Source of the DNA: Massariosphaeria phaeospora
Taxonomy: Eukaryota; Ascomycota; Dothideomycetes; Pleosporales
NCBI GenBank assembly: GCA_011032825.1
Contig: JAADJZ010000009.1
Span: 992,001-1,056,000 of the forward strand
Direction: 5' to 3'
DNA: 64,000 bases
A program made the translations under genes and the position numbers. Positions within the stretch are counted from its first letter, which is position 1. Every line of letters begins with the position of its first letter. Shown here piece by piece: positions 46,257 to 56,469 of the stretch. Below the pieces are notes generated by a model, which made no database searches, had not been told where the DNA came from, and saw only the letters and a list, made by a program, of their open reading frames with translations.

Positions 46257-47535
46257 CTATATCTTCTCGCCCATACCCAAGCCCAGCGGCTCCGGCCGTC
46301 TCAGACTCGGATGGTGCGCCAGATCCGGCTTAACCAAGTGCGCAAACTGCGGGTTCACATTCAGCGGATAGCTGATCTCCGGGACGTGCGGCACGTCGCT
46401 GTCGCGGTTGTTCTTGGTGCGCCAGTTCCAGAATTTGCGCGTCTCGCCCGAGGTGGAGCGCGAGTAGAGGGACGAGGAGCGCGTGCGTGCGTAAGTGGGT
46501 TTGCGGGGCGCGGAGGTCGTTGGTGCTGTTGTCGTGGGAGGGTGCGTGGTTGTCAGGGGACTTGTCGTGGTGCTGTGGTATGAGGGCAGCACGGAGGCGC
46601 GCGCGGTGCGGAAGGCGCGTGCGGGGCTGAAGTCGAATTGCGAGAAGCGGGATTCTTTGGAGGGGGAGTGTAGGTGGGGCGGAGAGCCCATCATGTCGAT
46701 GGGGGGTGTGGTATTGCCGGAGCGGTGGGAGGCGCTGCGCATGGGCATGTGGGGCGAGTTGGAGCGCGAGGCGCTGGTGCCGCTGTATTGCGTATTGATT
46801 GTGAAGGCTTTGTGCTTGGGGTCGGCTTCGATGTCGGGGGGGTCGTGGAGCGTGATGGCGCCGTGGGAGCGGACGCGGCGGGCCGTGATGTGGCGGGCTT
46901 TGTCGCGGAAGACGAAGCTCTGGGGAGGGTTAGTAAGGTGGAGTCTCGCAATCGGCAACGAATTGTGCTAGGGCGAGGGAGAAAGGGTATTGACTTACGG
47001 CAACGACGTTGAAGAAACCGATCACAGTGGCGAGGATGCCGGATGCTACCAATAGTCGCCAGAATGGCAGTCCCAGTGACTTCTGGCTCGTGGCCTCCTT
47101 GTTCATGTTTCCGAGTAGGTTGAGACCGAGGACAATCATAGCTAAGCCCAAGGAGACGAAACCATGGCTAGGGCTGAGGAGGGGCCAGTTGCGAGCAAAG
47201 TAGCCGCGGAAGAGGGAGCATTCGGAGATGACGAGAAACACTGCAATAATGTCAGTTGGTTATTCGTTTGGATTGATTGGGTGTGTTGGGGATACTTACT
47301 GCCGACGAGACCGTTGACGACGTGGCTAGTGGCGTCGAAGAAGAAGAACTGCGTATATTAGCATATGGCGAAGGTTGAGGAGCGAGTGACCTACCTTGGA
47401 CACGATGAAGGTCTTGACCAGCATCACGACGCTGCTCGCCACGACTGACGCCAGAGTAACGATGTTCAGACCGCGTATGACATTGAGGATTATGTAGCCT
47501 GGACCGGCCAGATGTTCTGCTGAAAGAAGAGCCAT
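46257..47535 (-). CDS. Fungal four-span membrane protein with disordered tail (DUF7598-like)
   Basis: Four exons (47535-47395, 47348-47300, 47240-46999, 46919-46257) encode 364 residues. The N-terminal half has four hydrophobic spans (GPGYIILNVIRGLNIVTLASVV, then the region after KFFFFDATSHVV, GFVSLGLAMIVLGLNLLG, and LLVASGILATVIGFFNVVA) with the conserved-looking block ARNWPLLSP between. The cytosolic tail is Ser/Thr/Pro/Arg-rich and probably disordered. I recall this arrangement from a widespread fungal family of unknown function (DUF7598); the name needs a search. An in-frame ATG at 47736 would add another hydrophobic stretch, but the Met at 47535 gives the more typical start (MALLSAEHLAGPGY). 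Introns are 46, 59 and 79 bp. Function unknown. Confidence 0.8.
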
Positions 47536-49214
47536 TTCGAAAACTGTGAGATGGACGAGAAGTGCCGAAGAAACTGGTATCGAATGTAGGTGAGCTGGCC
47601 AGCAGTCGAAAAGCGCGTCGAGCGTGGATATCAAGAAGAACAAGAAGAGGAAGAGGCGGCAGAAGAGAAGAATTGCGAGCTTATAAGGGATTGTCCGACG
47701 CCGTGAGGCAGAGAGGACAATAGCCTCGCTCGACAATAGCTGTCAATAGGTGAAGGTAAGAGAGAATGACTGACAATAGCAAGAAGAAAAGCAGAAGTGG
47801 AGAACGGGGACTACAGCGGTAAAGACTTATTGAAGGAAGGTCTTCAGCTATTGTCGCGTACTATTGTCGCGAACGTCACAATAGGAGCGAAATTAGCTCC
47901 CCGCGCAGCCCATCTTTCACCTCGACTTGATCGAGTGGCCCAAATCGCACCACTTGGGCCTCTGCTCGTACTACAGTGGTGAGTGAAACGCGGGTTAACC
48001 CTCGGCTCTTCTGTGGAGGCGAACAGTACCGATGGCGACTGCACAGCGCGGCTTCAGCGAGTGGACCATGTTGTTTGCAAGTCCTTTTGCCTAGGCCAAT
48101 CTAGATAACTGTCAAAGTCGAGCTCGCGCAGATGTGAGGTGCAGTTAGAACGACGCGGAGCCGTCGCGTATCGATTGGCCCGTAGGGCTTCAAACATGCG
48201 GGTAGATTTCATGGGGTAGTGTTTCAGATCTCCAAACAAACGGAGGCCTGGAGATCGCTCGGCGGCTAGAATCTTTGCACTTTCAGTCGATAGTGTTTAT
48301 TGCGCCCGTGAAACGTGCGACAGCGGTGCCGGCAAATGACTTTGGAAGCAAGGTGGTGGTGTGGTGAAAGTGCGGAGCGGGGCCGGGGCCTCTGGAAACG
48401 CGAAGCGCTGAAATCGCTGCTGAGTCAGCAACGGATCTCTTATCACCACCATTCCTACTATCGTCCCCATTCAAATGTTCATAATCGATTTATCTCTACC
48501 TAAAGAGCTATTTATCTAGGTGTATGATTCAGGGGGTGTGTCCATTGCTTCATCCATTCCAGGTCGCAGTGACTATCGAAGCAAAGCAGAACATCAATTC
48601 TCAGGCAAAACACTCCAGCCAACAAGCGAACTAGAAACCCACAGAGCTGTCTGTATACAAGATGGAGCTTTATTGGCTATACCACAACAGGTTTTATGGA
48701 ACCCAGTCCCCCTTGTGCATTTGATTGTCACAAGGCAGCTCAGCTCAGCGCAGGAAAGAGTACCTTCTTTTGTAAATGCATCATGCTATCCCGATGCTCG
48801 AGTCCAGCCTCATTCGCATTGTATCCCTATTCCAAGCTTAGGACAAAGTGAACGGATGTACGTAGCGAAAATAACTAATCCAGCGGGTCGATGCCACCCC
48901 ACGAAAATTTGCCCCATGCAATCCATCGCAACCCATAACCTCCATCGTATTTCCAACACCCCTCTAGAGGACTCCCCCCGCTCACCCTCACAGCGCCATA
49001 GCGCTGATGCCTCAGGCCCCATCGCCGCTTCTAGCCCACCCACCACCCTATTTTTAACCTCGACTTCGCTTACAATCCTCGCCCGACCGCTAAACCCCCA
49101 ACTTCGACCGCACCCCATCGACCTCACCCACCAAACAAAGCATCCCTCTACGCCAGAAACTCTCCCCTTCTCTCTATCCATCTTCCCTCGCACCGCCCGC
49201 CCTCGAAAAAAAAC
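47536..49214. other. Intergenic region upstream of the SERF gene
   Basis: 1.7 kb without a supported gene. A 246-codon plus-strand frame (48520-49260) overlaps the SERF start in another frame and has no family features. Confidence 0.45.
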
Positions 49215-49672
49215 ATGGCCCGCGGCAACCAGCGCGACCAGGCCCGCGAAAAGAACATGAAGGAGCAGGCCGGCAAGGTGAGTCCGTCAGCGTCGACTTT
49301 CCTCCCAACCCCCACCCCACGCGCGCGACTCCAGATATCCTCAGATCGATCCATCTTTCGTACTAATAAACCTCGCTCCGCACAGAAAGGCAAGAACGGC
49401 GTACGTCACCTGCATACCCCCCTCCACTTGCGTGCGCATCCAAAGATCTAAACCTTGCACTAGATGTCCGGCACCGATATGGCCAAAACGAAAGACGACC
49501 AGGCGGCTATCATGCGCGCGAAACAGGCGGCTGGTACGTAGAAGTTTGATTTTGTTTCCCTCTCCGTATTATGCGTGCGTTGTGGACAGACAGGTGCGCT
49601 GACATGTGTGTGTGTGAAGCCGAGGCGAAGAAAAACGAAGGCGGCGCTGCGGCCACAACCTCGAAGAAGTAG
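49215..49672 (+). CDS. SERF/4F5-family small protein
   Basis: Four tiny exons (49215-49277, 49386-49400, 49464-49533, 49620-49672) encode 66 residues. The start MARGNQRDQAREKNMKEQ followed by KKGKNG is the 4F5 motif of SERF proteins, small, highly charged, largely unstructured proteins found in nucleus and cytosol. SERFs bind RNA and can speed amyloid aggregation. The tail is rich in Lys, Ala and Gln. Exon 2 is a 15-bp micro-exon (KGKNG) flanked by introns of 108 and 63 bp; the third intron is 86 bp. Skipping the micro-exon would keep the frame. It is too short to stand out by open reading frame alone. Confidence 0.88.
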
Positions 49673-50321
49673 CCGCGACGCCATGCTATGGATGCTGCAC
49701 TTCCACGTGCTCGACACTATCCATGGATGGTGGGGCCGGAAGGCCGGGTGCTAGATTAGAGACGGGTGGGTCAAGAGGGGAGTTTTTTTCTGGGGTTTGG
49801 TTTGGTTTGGGTGCGCGCGCGTAGATGCAGACGTTATGCTTGGAAGCACCACCTAGAGCACGGTACATAGGTGTCTAGCCTGCAATCGACAAACTACGGA
49901 TTCATTGCTGTGATGTTCCGATCAGCCCAGCGCACCGCAACATTCCGACCGCAATCACACTACATCACACCGCGCCAGACCATGGACATTAGAAGTTGAA
50001 ATGTCATCTCGCAGAGCGTCTTCATTCAAGGTTCTATAAGTTTTAAAGTACTACCTTACAACACAACACCGCCACTGTCTAGTATCGCGACACGGGTGGG
50101 GATTACACGGTATAATGCGAAACGCCAGGCCCCCCATAAAAGCGTAGTAGAAAAAACTGGTGTATGAGGCTTGTCTCGCTGCCACCTTGCCGCCCAGAAG
50201 CATCAATCAAACCCCATCATGTCAGAACGGAACTCCATGTCTTGAAGCGGAAGCTATTACTATCTTCCGCTTGAACTCTCGACCATTCCATGTTGCGCGC
50301 TCGAGTCCGCTCGGGGTTGAT
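49673..50321. other. Convergent spacer, SERF to cupredoxin
   Basis: 650 bp without a supported gene, holding both 3' flanks. Confidence 0.45.
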
Positions 50322-51234
50322 CTACGAGAGCATACCGGCGAAGCCGCCAAAGTGATTGACGGCCGCTTGGGGAGGGAACGAGCTCTCGCCGCAGAGGCAC
50401 TGGCAGGTGCAGGCGAGTCCTTGGCCGTCCTGGCCGGCGCCGACGGCGAGAGTTGCGTGTGCTGCTGGGGGTGCGACGCCGGCAGGGGGTGGTGATACTG
50501 CTGCGGCACCGGCGGCGCTGGTGACGTGGGTAGCGAGGGCAGTGCCGCCGCCGGCCTCGACGGTGACGGTGCTGGGTGCGGCCGCGGCGCCAGGGGGGAC
50601 ATTCTGGATGCCAGCAGTGGAGAGGGGTGCGGCTTCGGTGCCGTTCTTGTTGATGGCGAGCTGCTTGAACGCGGCCATCGTGTTGTCGCCCTCTAGCTTT
50701 GCGTTGATGGAGAAGACCATGCCCTTTCCGCAGTGGGTGCCCATTCTCTGTTTGCAATAGAACCCTGGTTGTTCATTAGCATCTGGTTTCTCAAAATGGT
50801 AGCTGGGTGTTGAACTTACATAGGGGCTCGGTGGTGTCGACGGGCATCTCCCACTCAACTCCGGCTTTGCCATCAGCGTTGGGCATGAAGCCTGAATCCT
50901 GACCTCCGGTCATAGCTTTGCAAGGGTCGGCGAATGTGGACTGGGTGACGGTGTGGTTCTTTTGCATGAAGACGAATTTGACCTTGTCGCCTACTGCCGC
51001 GGTGATAGCCTCGGGCGAGTATCCCAAGAACGGCGCCATTCCGGTTGCGACAGGCTTCAGACCTCCGACAACGACCTATTGCCTGTTAGTACGTGACTGC
51101 CGGTGTTCTCACATCACAGTTCCACTCACGGTGTGCGTCATGCCACCTGCTGCTGCTGCCGGGGCGACGGGCATGGCGTGCATATCGGCAGCGGCGAGGC
51201 CAGCGGCCAGAGATAGAGCTGCGAAGTACTTCAT
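50322..51234 (-). CDS. Secreted cupredoxin-domain protein, probably GPI-anchored
   Basis: Three exons (51234-51130, 51075-50820, 50764-50322) encode 267 residues. A signal peptide (MKYFAALSLAAGLAAA) is followed by one plastocyanin-like domain: PEAITAAVGDKVKFVFMQKNHTVTQSTFADPC, the acidic PVDTTEPL strand, and WFYCKQRMGTHCGKGMVFSIN. His in KNHTV, Cys and His in GTHC, and Met in GKGM provide type-I copper-like ligands, though copper binding is not proven. A long Ala/Pro-rich linker and an FGGFAGMLS tail suggest a wall-associated form, but the hydrophobic GPI tail is weak. Proteins of this fungal class are described as extracellular serine-rich proteins, often expressed during host contact or development. 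Introns are 54 and 55 bp. Confidence 0.85.
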
Positions 51235-52003
51235 TATGACTAGTTGTAGGGGTGTAAAGGTCGAAAGAACGTAGACGCCTGCACTGCAAGCTACTAAAGT
51301 AATTGGATGAAAAGGCAAAGATCGAAAGGCTCAAAAACGAGGGCCGGCTCGGTAATACTAAGAAGACAAGCGGAAAGCGGAAAGAAAGAGAGTGAATTGG
51401 ACCGTAAGTTGTGGGAGAGATGGGAGGAAAAGGCGAATGTCCTGGGACATGTACTGCTTAAATCTACGCATGAAATTGGGAGCCCTAGAACGTGCACCCA
51501 AGTCGGAGACAGGGCGAAACGTGCAGCCCCTCGGCTTGGCACACATCCGTAGAACCATGAAGCGCTCTGCAGGAATGAACTGATTCTAGTGAGGCACACA
51601 GAGATGGCGGGCGTGGCTGACCCGTTTGACGCCTAAAGTGTGAGAGATGGGTTGGAGCGCGTCGCGGTGGTGTCGCAGATCTGTCTCGCTTCGCGTCGCA
51701 CGGCCCCGAACGGGGCACACCAAGCTTTACCAAGCTCTCCTTACGGGGGTGGGACAGACGGGTGTGCCTGAACAGAAAGGCTGGAGCATTTGAAGGAGTT
51801 CATTTCGTCGGCCTGAGCGTCCCGAGTGTTGTGAAGCAGTAGCTGTTCGCCGTCAGCGCCCGTCGAACCGTCGAGCATACAAGCGAACGCGCCTCACCGC
51901 TGATTGGTCCATTGCGCCACCACCAGCCTCGATATGCTCCCCCCAGACATTAACAACTTCTAGTGCGTACGAAGCTCCGTGATCTCCAGGTACAAACTCT
52001 CCT
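51235..52003. other. Cupredoxin promoter region and SMN 3' flank
   Basis: 770 bp without a supported gene. Several open frames on both strands look random. Confidence 0.45.
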
Positions 52004-52786
52004 TCATGTGCCTTTGGGCGGGCCGGGCGAAGGAGCCTGCTGTGCAGTGCACACTGCCGTGTAGTACCCGGCATAGTACCAAGACATCATCAAGTTTTTG
52101 AGATTCTCGTCCTGCACTGTCAAGGAGTCAGAACGTTTCTTCACGGCGGGTGTTATTCTAGGCATGCGCCTCGTCGAATCCGTCACACCGGATACGTACC
52201 TGATCCAAGAATCGCCTGTGGCAGCGTGGCAGTAGGAGCCCCGTCATGCAGCAGCCGTGGGGTTTCGGCCACTTCTGGCGGGCCTTGGTGTCCGGAAACT
52301 GTTGGTTCCTGTCGCAGTGAGCAGCGTTCGGCACAGGTACCGTGGACGTGTCGAATCATACCTCTGCGTTGGTCTCGCCCAGACCGGCAGGCCCGTTGCC
52401 ATGAGTTTCTTCGTGGAGCAAATCGACGTCCTCCTGATCCGCATGAATGTTTGAACCGGCGCTTGATCGGGGTTCCACATCTTCTATGAGATCCCCATGG
52501 TCCCTGTCGTAATTAGTAGGTGCTCTGGCGGGCGAGAGTGGAAGCAAATGCCTACTCTCTCAACTCTCTCAGTTCCTCTGCACTCAGTACATCCTCCAAG
52601 CGCTTACCTTCCGCCTGTATGCTGTAGTACTTCTGCTGCGTGTCAGCTGACTGCGAAGGGGCCGTATCGGGTGGCCTGGGCATGTTTGGGACGCACCTTG
52701 TATTCCGCATACGCCTCATCCCAAGAGGAGATCAACGCGGAATCGTCCCAGGCATTCTTGTCGTCCAGAGTGATTGTGGGCGCCAT
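52004..52786 (-). CDS. SMN1: Survival motor neuron (SMN) orthologue
   Basis: Five exons (52786-52697, 52632-52556, 52503-52362, 52308-52200, 52116-52004) encode 176 residues; the longest single-exon open frame is small, so the gene is easily missed. The N-terminus has the Gemin2-binding helix (WDDSALISSWDEAYAEYKKYYSI), the middle is a polar linker, and the C-terminus has the YG-box oligomerisation helix (LKNLMMSWYYAGYYT). SMN assembles Sm rings on spliceosomal snRNAs. There is no Tudor domain, as in fission yeast Smn1. After YYAGYYT the usual GLYEGQ is replaced by AVCTAQQAP, a slightly divergent end. Introns are 64, 52, 54 and 83 bp. Divergent from the NOP15-like gene, 210 bp apart. Confidence 0.88.
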
Positions 52787-52996
52787 AGTGGGCACTGGAG
52801 TCTGGGGTGGAGCAGTTGCTTGCCTGGTGTGTACCTCGTAGGCACAGGCACACTGGCACAGTATGCTAGCGGCGTTTCTTCGGCACCGAGCCGCTAGCGC
52901 CTAAATAGTTGTCGAACTTTTCTGCCCACAGCGCGAAAACCACTGCAACCCACACCAGCCCCCCTCAGTTCCACCACGACTAGATCCACATACACT
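52787..52996. promoter_or_regulatory. Divergent promoter, SMN / NOP15-like gene
   Basis: 210 bp between start codons, joining an snRNP-assembly gene and a ribosome-biogenesis gene. No specific motif was recognised. Confidence 0.4.
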
Positions 52997-55010
52997 ATGG
53001 CTGCTGACGAAGTCAAAGGCACGAAGCGCAAGGGTAGGTGCTGCTGCAAGTCCAATCGCGACGTTTCGCTAATCGAAACCGTGCCTGCAGGTGCTACGGA
53101 CTCCGCGCCGAAGCCGAAGAAACAGAAGAAGTCAGAAGGCGCTGCTGCTACGAAGAAGACGGCAAAAGCCCTCAAGGCCGCCGTCGAGCCGATCGATGCT
53201 GTTTCCGTCAATGTCAGGCCAACGCGAAAGCGGACCGAAATTGTCGTCTCTGTGGATGCAGTTCCCAACGGCGGACCACCGAAGGACAAGAAACCCAAGA
53301 AGAAGAGCAAAGCTGCAACAGAGGTCAATGGCGTCGGGAAGAATGACGAGGACCCATTGGCGGAGGCCGTGGAGCCAAAGAGCAAATCGAAGAAAGCAAA
53401 GCAGAGCAAGGCCGAACCTGTGGTGTCAGCACCCGTAGCAGAACTACGTGAACACAAGCCGAGGAAGGCTAAGAAAGCAAAAGAAACTCAGGATCCGGAG
53501 GCGTCTGTGCCGGGTGAAGAGGCGGGCGTCGTGGACGAGGGAGAAGTCTCTGTCCCCACAGCCAAGAAGTCAAAGAAGAGCAAGGGTTCGAAGAAGCTGA
53601 AGGAGCCCGAAGAGGAAGCCGCTGCGCCAGCTGAAGAAGTCGAACAGGACGAGGACGCCGACGACCAGACTGCTGCTCTTCTCGCCGGATTCGAGAGCGA
53701 CCGGGACGAGAGTGACTTGGAGAGGGATGATACTGGCCTTATCACCGACAATGTCACCCCTAAGATCTCTAAAGCCCAGCGTCTGAAACTCGAGAAGGCA
53801 GCTAGGAACGATGAACATGGTGTGGTCTACCTCGGGTATGTTGAACATGATGAACCTGACTGAATTGCAGTATACTGACAAGCGTTACAGTCGCATCCCG
53901 CGTGGCTTCTTTGAGAAGGAAATGAAGAGCTATTTCTCGCAATTCGGCAAAATCATTCATCTCCGCCTGTCCCGCAACAAGAAGACGGGTGCGTCGAAGC
54001 ACTTCGCCTTCATCGAGTTTGCTTCCGCCGACGTTGCTGACATTGTTGCTGAAACGATGAACAACTACCTCATGTTCAACCACATCCTCCAATGCAAGGT
54101 TATCCCACCTGACCAGGTCCATCCCGATCTTTTCAAGGGCGACAAGCGGCGGTTTACCGTCGACCCGCGAAACCAGAAGGCTGGAGCTGTAATGGCCCGC
54201 GGCGCGGAGCGATCTGTCTGGGAGAAGAGGGTGAACGCCGAGACCAAACGAAGGTCTGAGAAGAATAAGGCACTGAAAGCGGACTTTGACTACGAGTTTA
54301 CTGCGCCAGCGCTGAAGGCGGTTGAGGATGTGCCTATGCAAGATGCCAGCGTAGAAGACGCGCCTAAGCAAGACTCTGCTGTCGAAGACGTGTCCATGCA
54401 AGATTCTGTTGTCGAGGACCTTGCCACTCAGCAGTTGCTAACGGAGGCTACTGGAGAGGTAACGGACGTTGTACGGGCTTCAGAATCTACGCCCAGTCAC
54501 ATATCCGTTACGGAGACTGTCACGGTCACAAAGCCAAAGAAGGGATCGAAGGGCAAAGCCAACCAGGGAACTCAGGTGGAGGTCGAGACCGTTACCGAAG
54601 AGGTCGTTGTGGATGCCGAAGCCCAAACGGTGAAGAAGACTAAGAAGACCAAGAAGCGCAAGGCTGTCGCTGCCACCGAGGTTCCAGAACTCCAGGACGT
54701 CATCAGTGATGTCGTCGATGCCGTCGACCCCGTTGACGCCGAGACACTGATAAAGCCTAAAAAGACCAAGAAGCGCAAGGCTGTCGCTGCCACCGAGGTT
54801 CCAGAACTCCAAGATGTCATCAGTGATGTGGCCGATGCCGTCGAGGTGGTTTCAAAGCCCAAGAGGGCGAAGAGGCAGGCTAAGACCAGTGCTCCAGCTG
54901 TCGACGCAGCGGTCGAGGAGGTTGTGTCCGAGAAGAAGCAAAAGGCTAAACCGGCCGATCAGGATGGTGTCAAGTCGAAGAAGACAAGGAAGGCCAAAGC
55001 CTCTGCTTGA
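52997..55010 (+). CDS. NOP15: Nucleolar RRM protein, NOP15/MKI67IP-like, with long charged extensions
   Basis: Three exons (52997-53033, 53091-53835, 53891-55010) encode 633 residues. The central RNA-recognition motif begins GVVYLGRIPRGFFEKEM, continues SYFSQFGKIIHLRLSRN and KTGASKHFAFIEFAS, and ends with YLMFNHILQCKVIPPDQVHP, closely following fungal Nop15, a 60S pre-ribosome factor for ITS2 processing. The flanks differ from yeast Nop15: an N-terminal region of about 260 residues and a C-terminal region of about 260, both dominated by Lys-rich, acidic and Ala/Val stretches with many KKxK nuclear-localisation-like motifs. The C-terminal part contains a 117-bp tandem duplication (54648-54764 and following). 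Intron 1 (57 bp) is a multiple of three and lacks stops. Confidence 0.87.
54648..54852 (+). repeat. 117-bp in-frame tandem duplication inside the NOP15-like gene
   Basis: KTKKRKAVAATEVPELQDVI is encoded twice, starting near 54648 and 54765, with few nucleotide differences (for example CAGGACGTC against CAAGATGTC). The second copy is cut short after the DAVE region, so it is partial. Confidence 0.85.
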
Positions 55011-55688
55011 GTGCAATCGGCAAATATGCTAGTCACGGAATCTTCGATATCCCCGGTGTGTATAGGTGATGTCTCTACGTGTTATCAGCCTCTTCTGCAT
55101 GAGTAGGTAATGGGCACTTTTAGAGAATCAGGTCTTTATGTGTATGACATGATGCAAAATAGTTTCCGATACCAAAGTCTAGATAGTTTGAATGTCAGAA
55201 CTTTCAACTCGGGGTAGGTGTCTACTTGTGAACGGGACGTGGGCGCAAAAGAGTTAGTGTCGTATCAGCTGGCAATGATTGCTGAATGTTAACAGGGAGG
55301 CTTATGCCGAGCTCTAATGATACTCCTGCCGTCAGTCTAAGTAGCACTGCTATTCCATATCACATGGTAGATGTTCAGGTTTGAGGGTGCTGATTCGTTT
55401 GTTTGTATGTGCTATCTGGGGGTGCTCTATGGATTGGACGCTTGGCAGAGAGATTGTGCTGATGCCCCTAGAGCGTTTGTGAAGGCTATTGAGTGGGTTT
55501 GAAAGGTTGAGGGGTTGAAAGAGTTGGACGCCAGAATGGCATGTCCGCTTGGAAGTTTTTGTTTGTGGTGATTCGCAATCAACGCTCTGGAGGCTGTACT
55601 GTGGGAAAGAGGTGGTTGAGAAGTCGGAAAAGTCAGAGATGGCCAAGATCGTCCGTCAGGATTCCCACGTTTAGCCCGAGTTACGCCA
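55011..55688. other. Convergent spacer, NOP15-like to BTB gene
   Basis: 680 bp without a supported gene; both 3' untranslated regions lie here. Confidence 0.45.
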
Positions 55689-56469
55689 TCAGCCTTGGTC
55701 TGACTTTTCGTCACTCGCTTCGTTCGCTCCTCCCCGTTCCAACTCGTCGTACTCATAGCATTGTCGAATTGCCGATATATTGCCATTGTCGCGCTTCCAA
55801 CCCATACGCTTCATGACGCGATAGAAGAATTCTTGTGGGACCGTGCTGGCCTGAACTTCTTCCCCGTTGTTGGTGTCAAATCCGGGGGTCCAACACTCCG
55901 CCTGGAAATCGACAATAAGTTGAAGAAATGGGCTGTTGGGAGGGAGATTGGCCCATGCGTAATCCACGTACTCGTAGTGTGGTGCCTGACCTCCGATTTT
56001 CTTGGTCGCCGCATGCACTATCGTCTTTTTCATGGCTGGTACCAGGAAGCGATCAGCGAAGACATACCACAGTATCAACATGTTGAACACTGTAACATGC
56101 TTGCGATCCGGATACGTGTACCAGAGTTCCCAGATCTCCCATTGTGGAAACTTCTGTCCATACAGCCAATCTGTGAAGGCATCGAAGGTAGGTGTCTCAA
56201 CGTCTTCCAGCACGATTACCCCATCTTGAGCTGATTTGAAAGCCTCTGAGCTGAGGGCACCCCGAAAGAATCCAGAACAATACATGAGCAGTTCTTTGTG
56301 TATATGATATTCTTTGGCGTCTGGGCCCACTTTGACGATGACCAACGGTGGTTTGAGAAAATCCCTTGTCGGTATCAGTCAGTATCGTGGTAGTAAATGT
56401 ATGTGCACTCGAAAGGGATACCTACGATACAGCAAGCTCGCCGTCGTATACCATGGCGTTGTCTGCCAT
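55689..56469 (-). CDS. BTB/POZ-domain protein
   Basis: Two exons (56469-56426 and 56364-55689) with a 61-bp intron encode 239 residues. The BTB/POZ fold is clear: VIVKVGPDAKEYHIHKELLMYCSGFFRGAL, then VIVLEDVETPTFDAFTDWLYG, followed by helices with MLILWYVFADRFLVPAMKK. This is the common fungal BTB-only type. BTB domains dimerise and often recruit Cullin-3, but no partner domain is present and the role here is unknown. The splice joins AVS to DFLKPPLVIVKVG. A second Met (residue 6) is an alternative start. Confidence 0.88.

Noticed and set aside
48520..49260. 246-codon plus-strand frame
   Set aside because: It overlaps the SERF start in another frame, has no hydrophobic or domain pattern and looks random.
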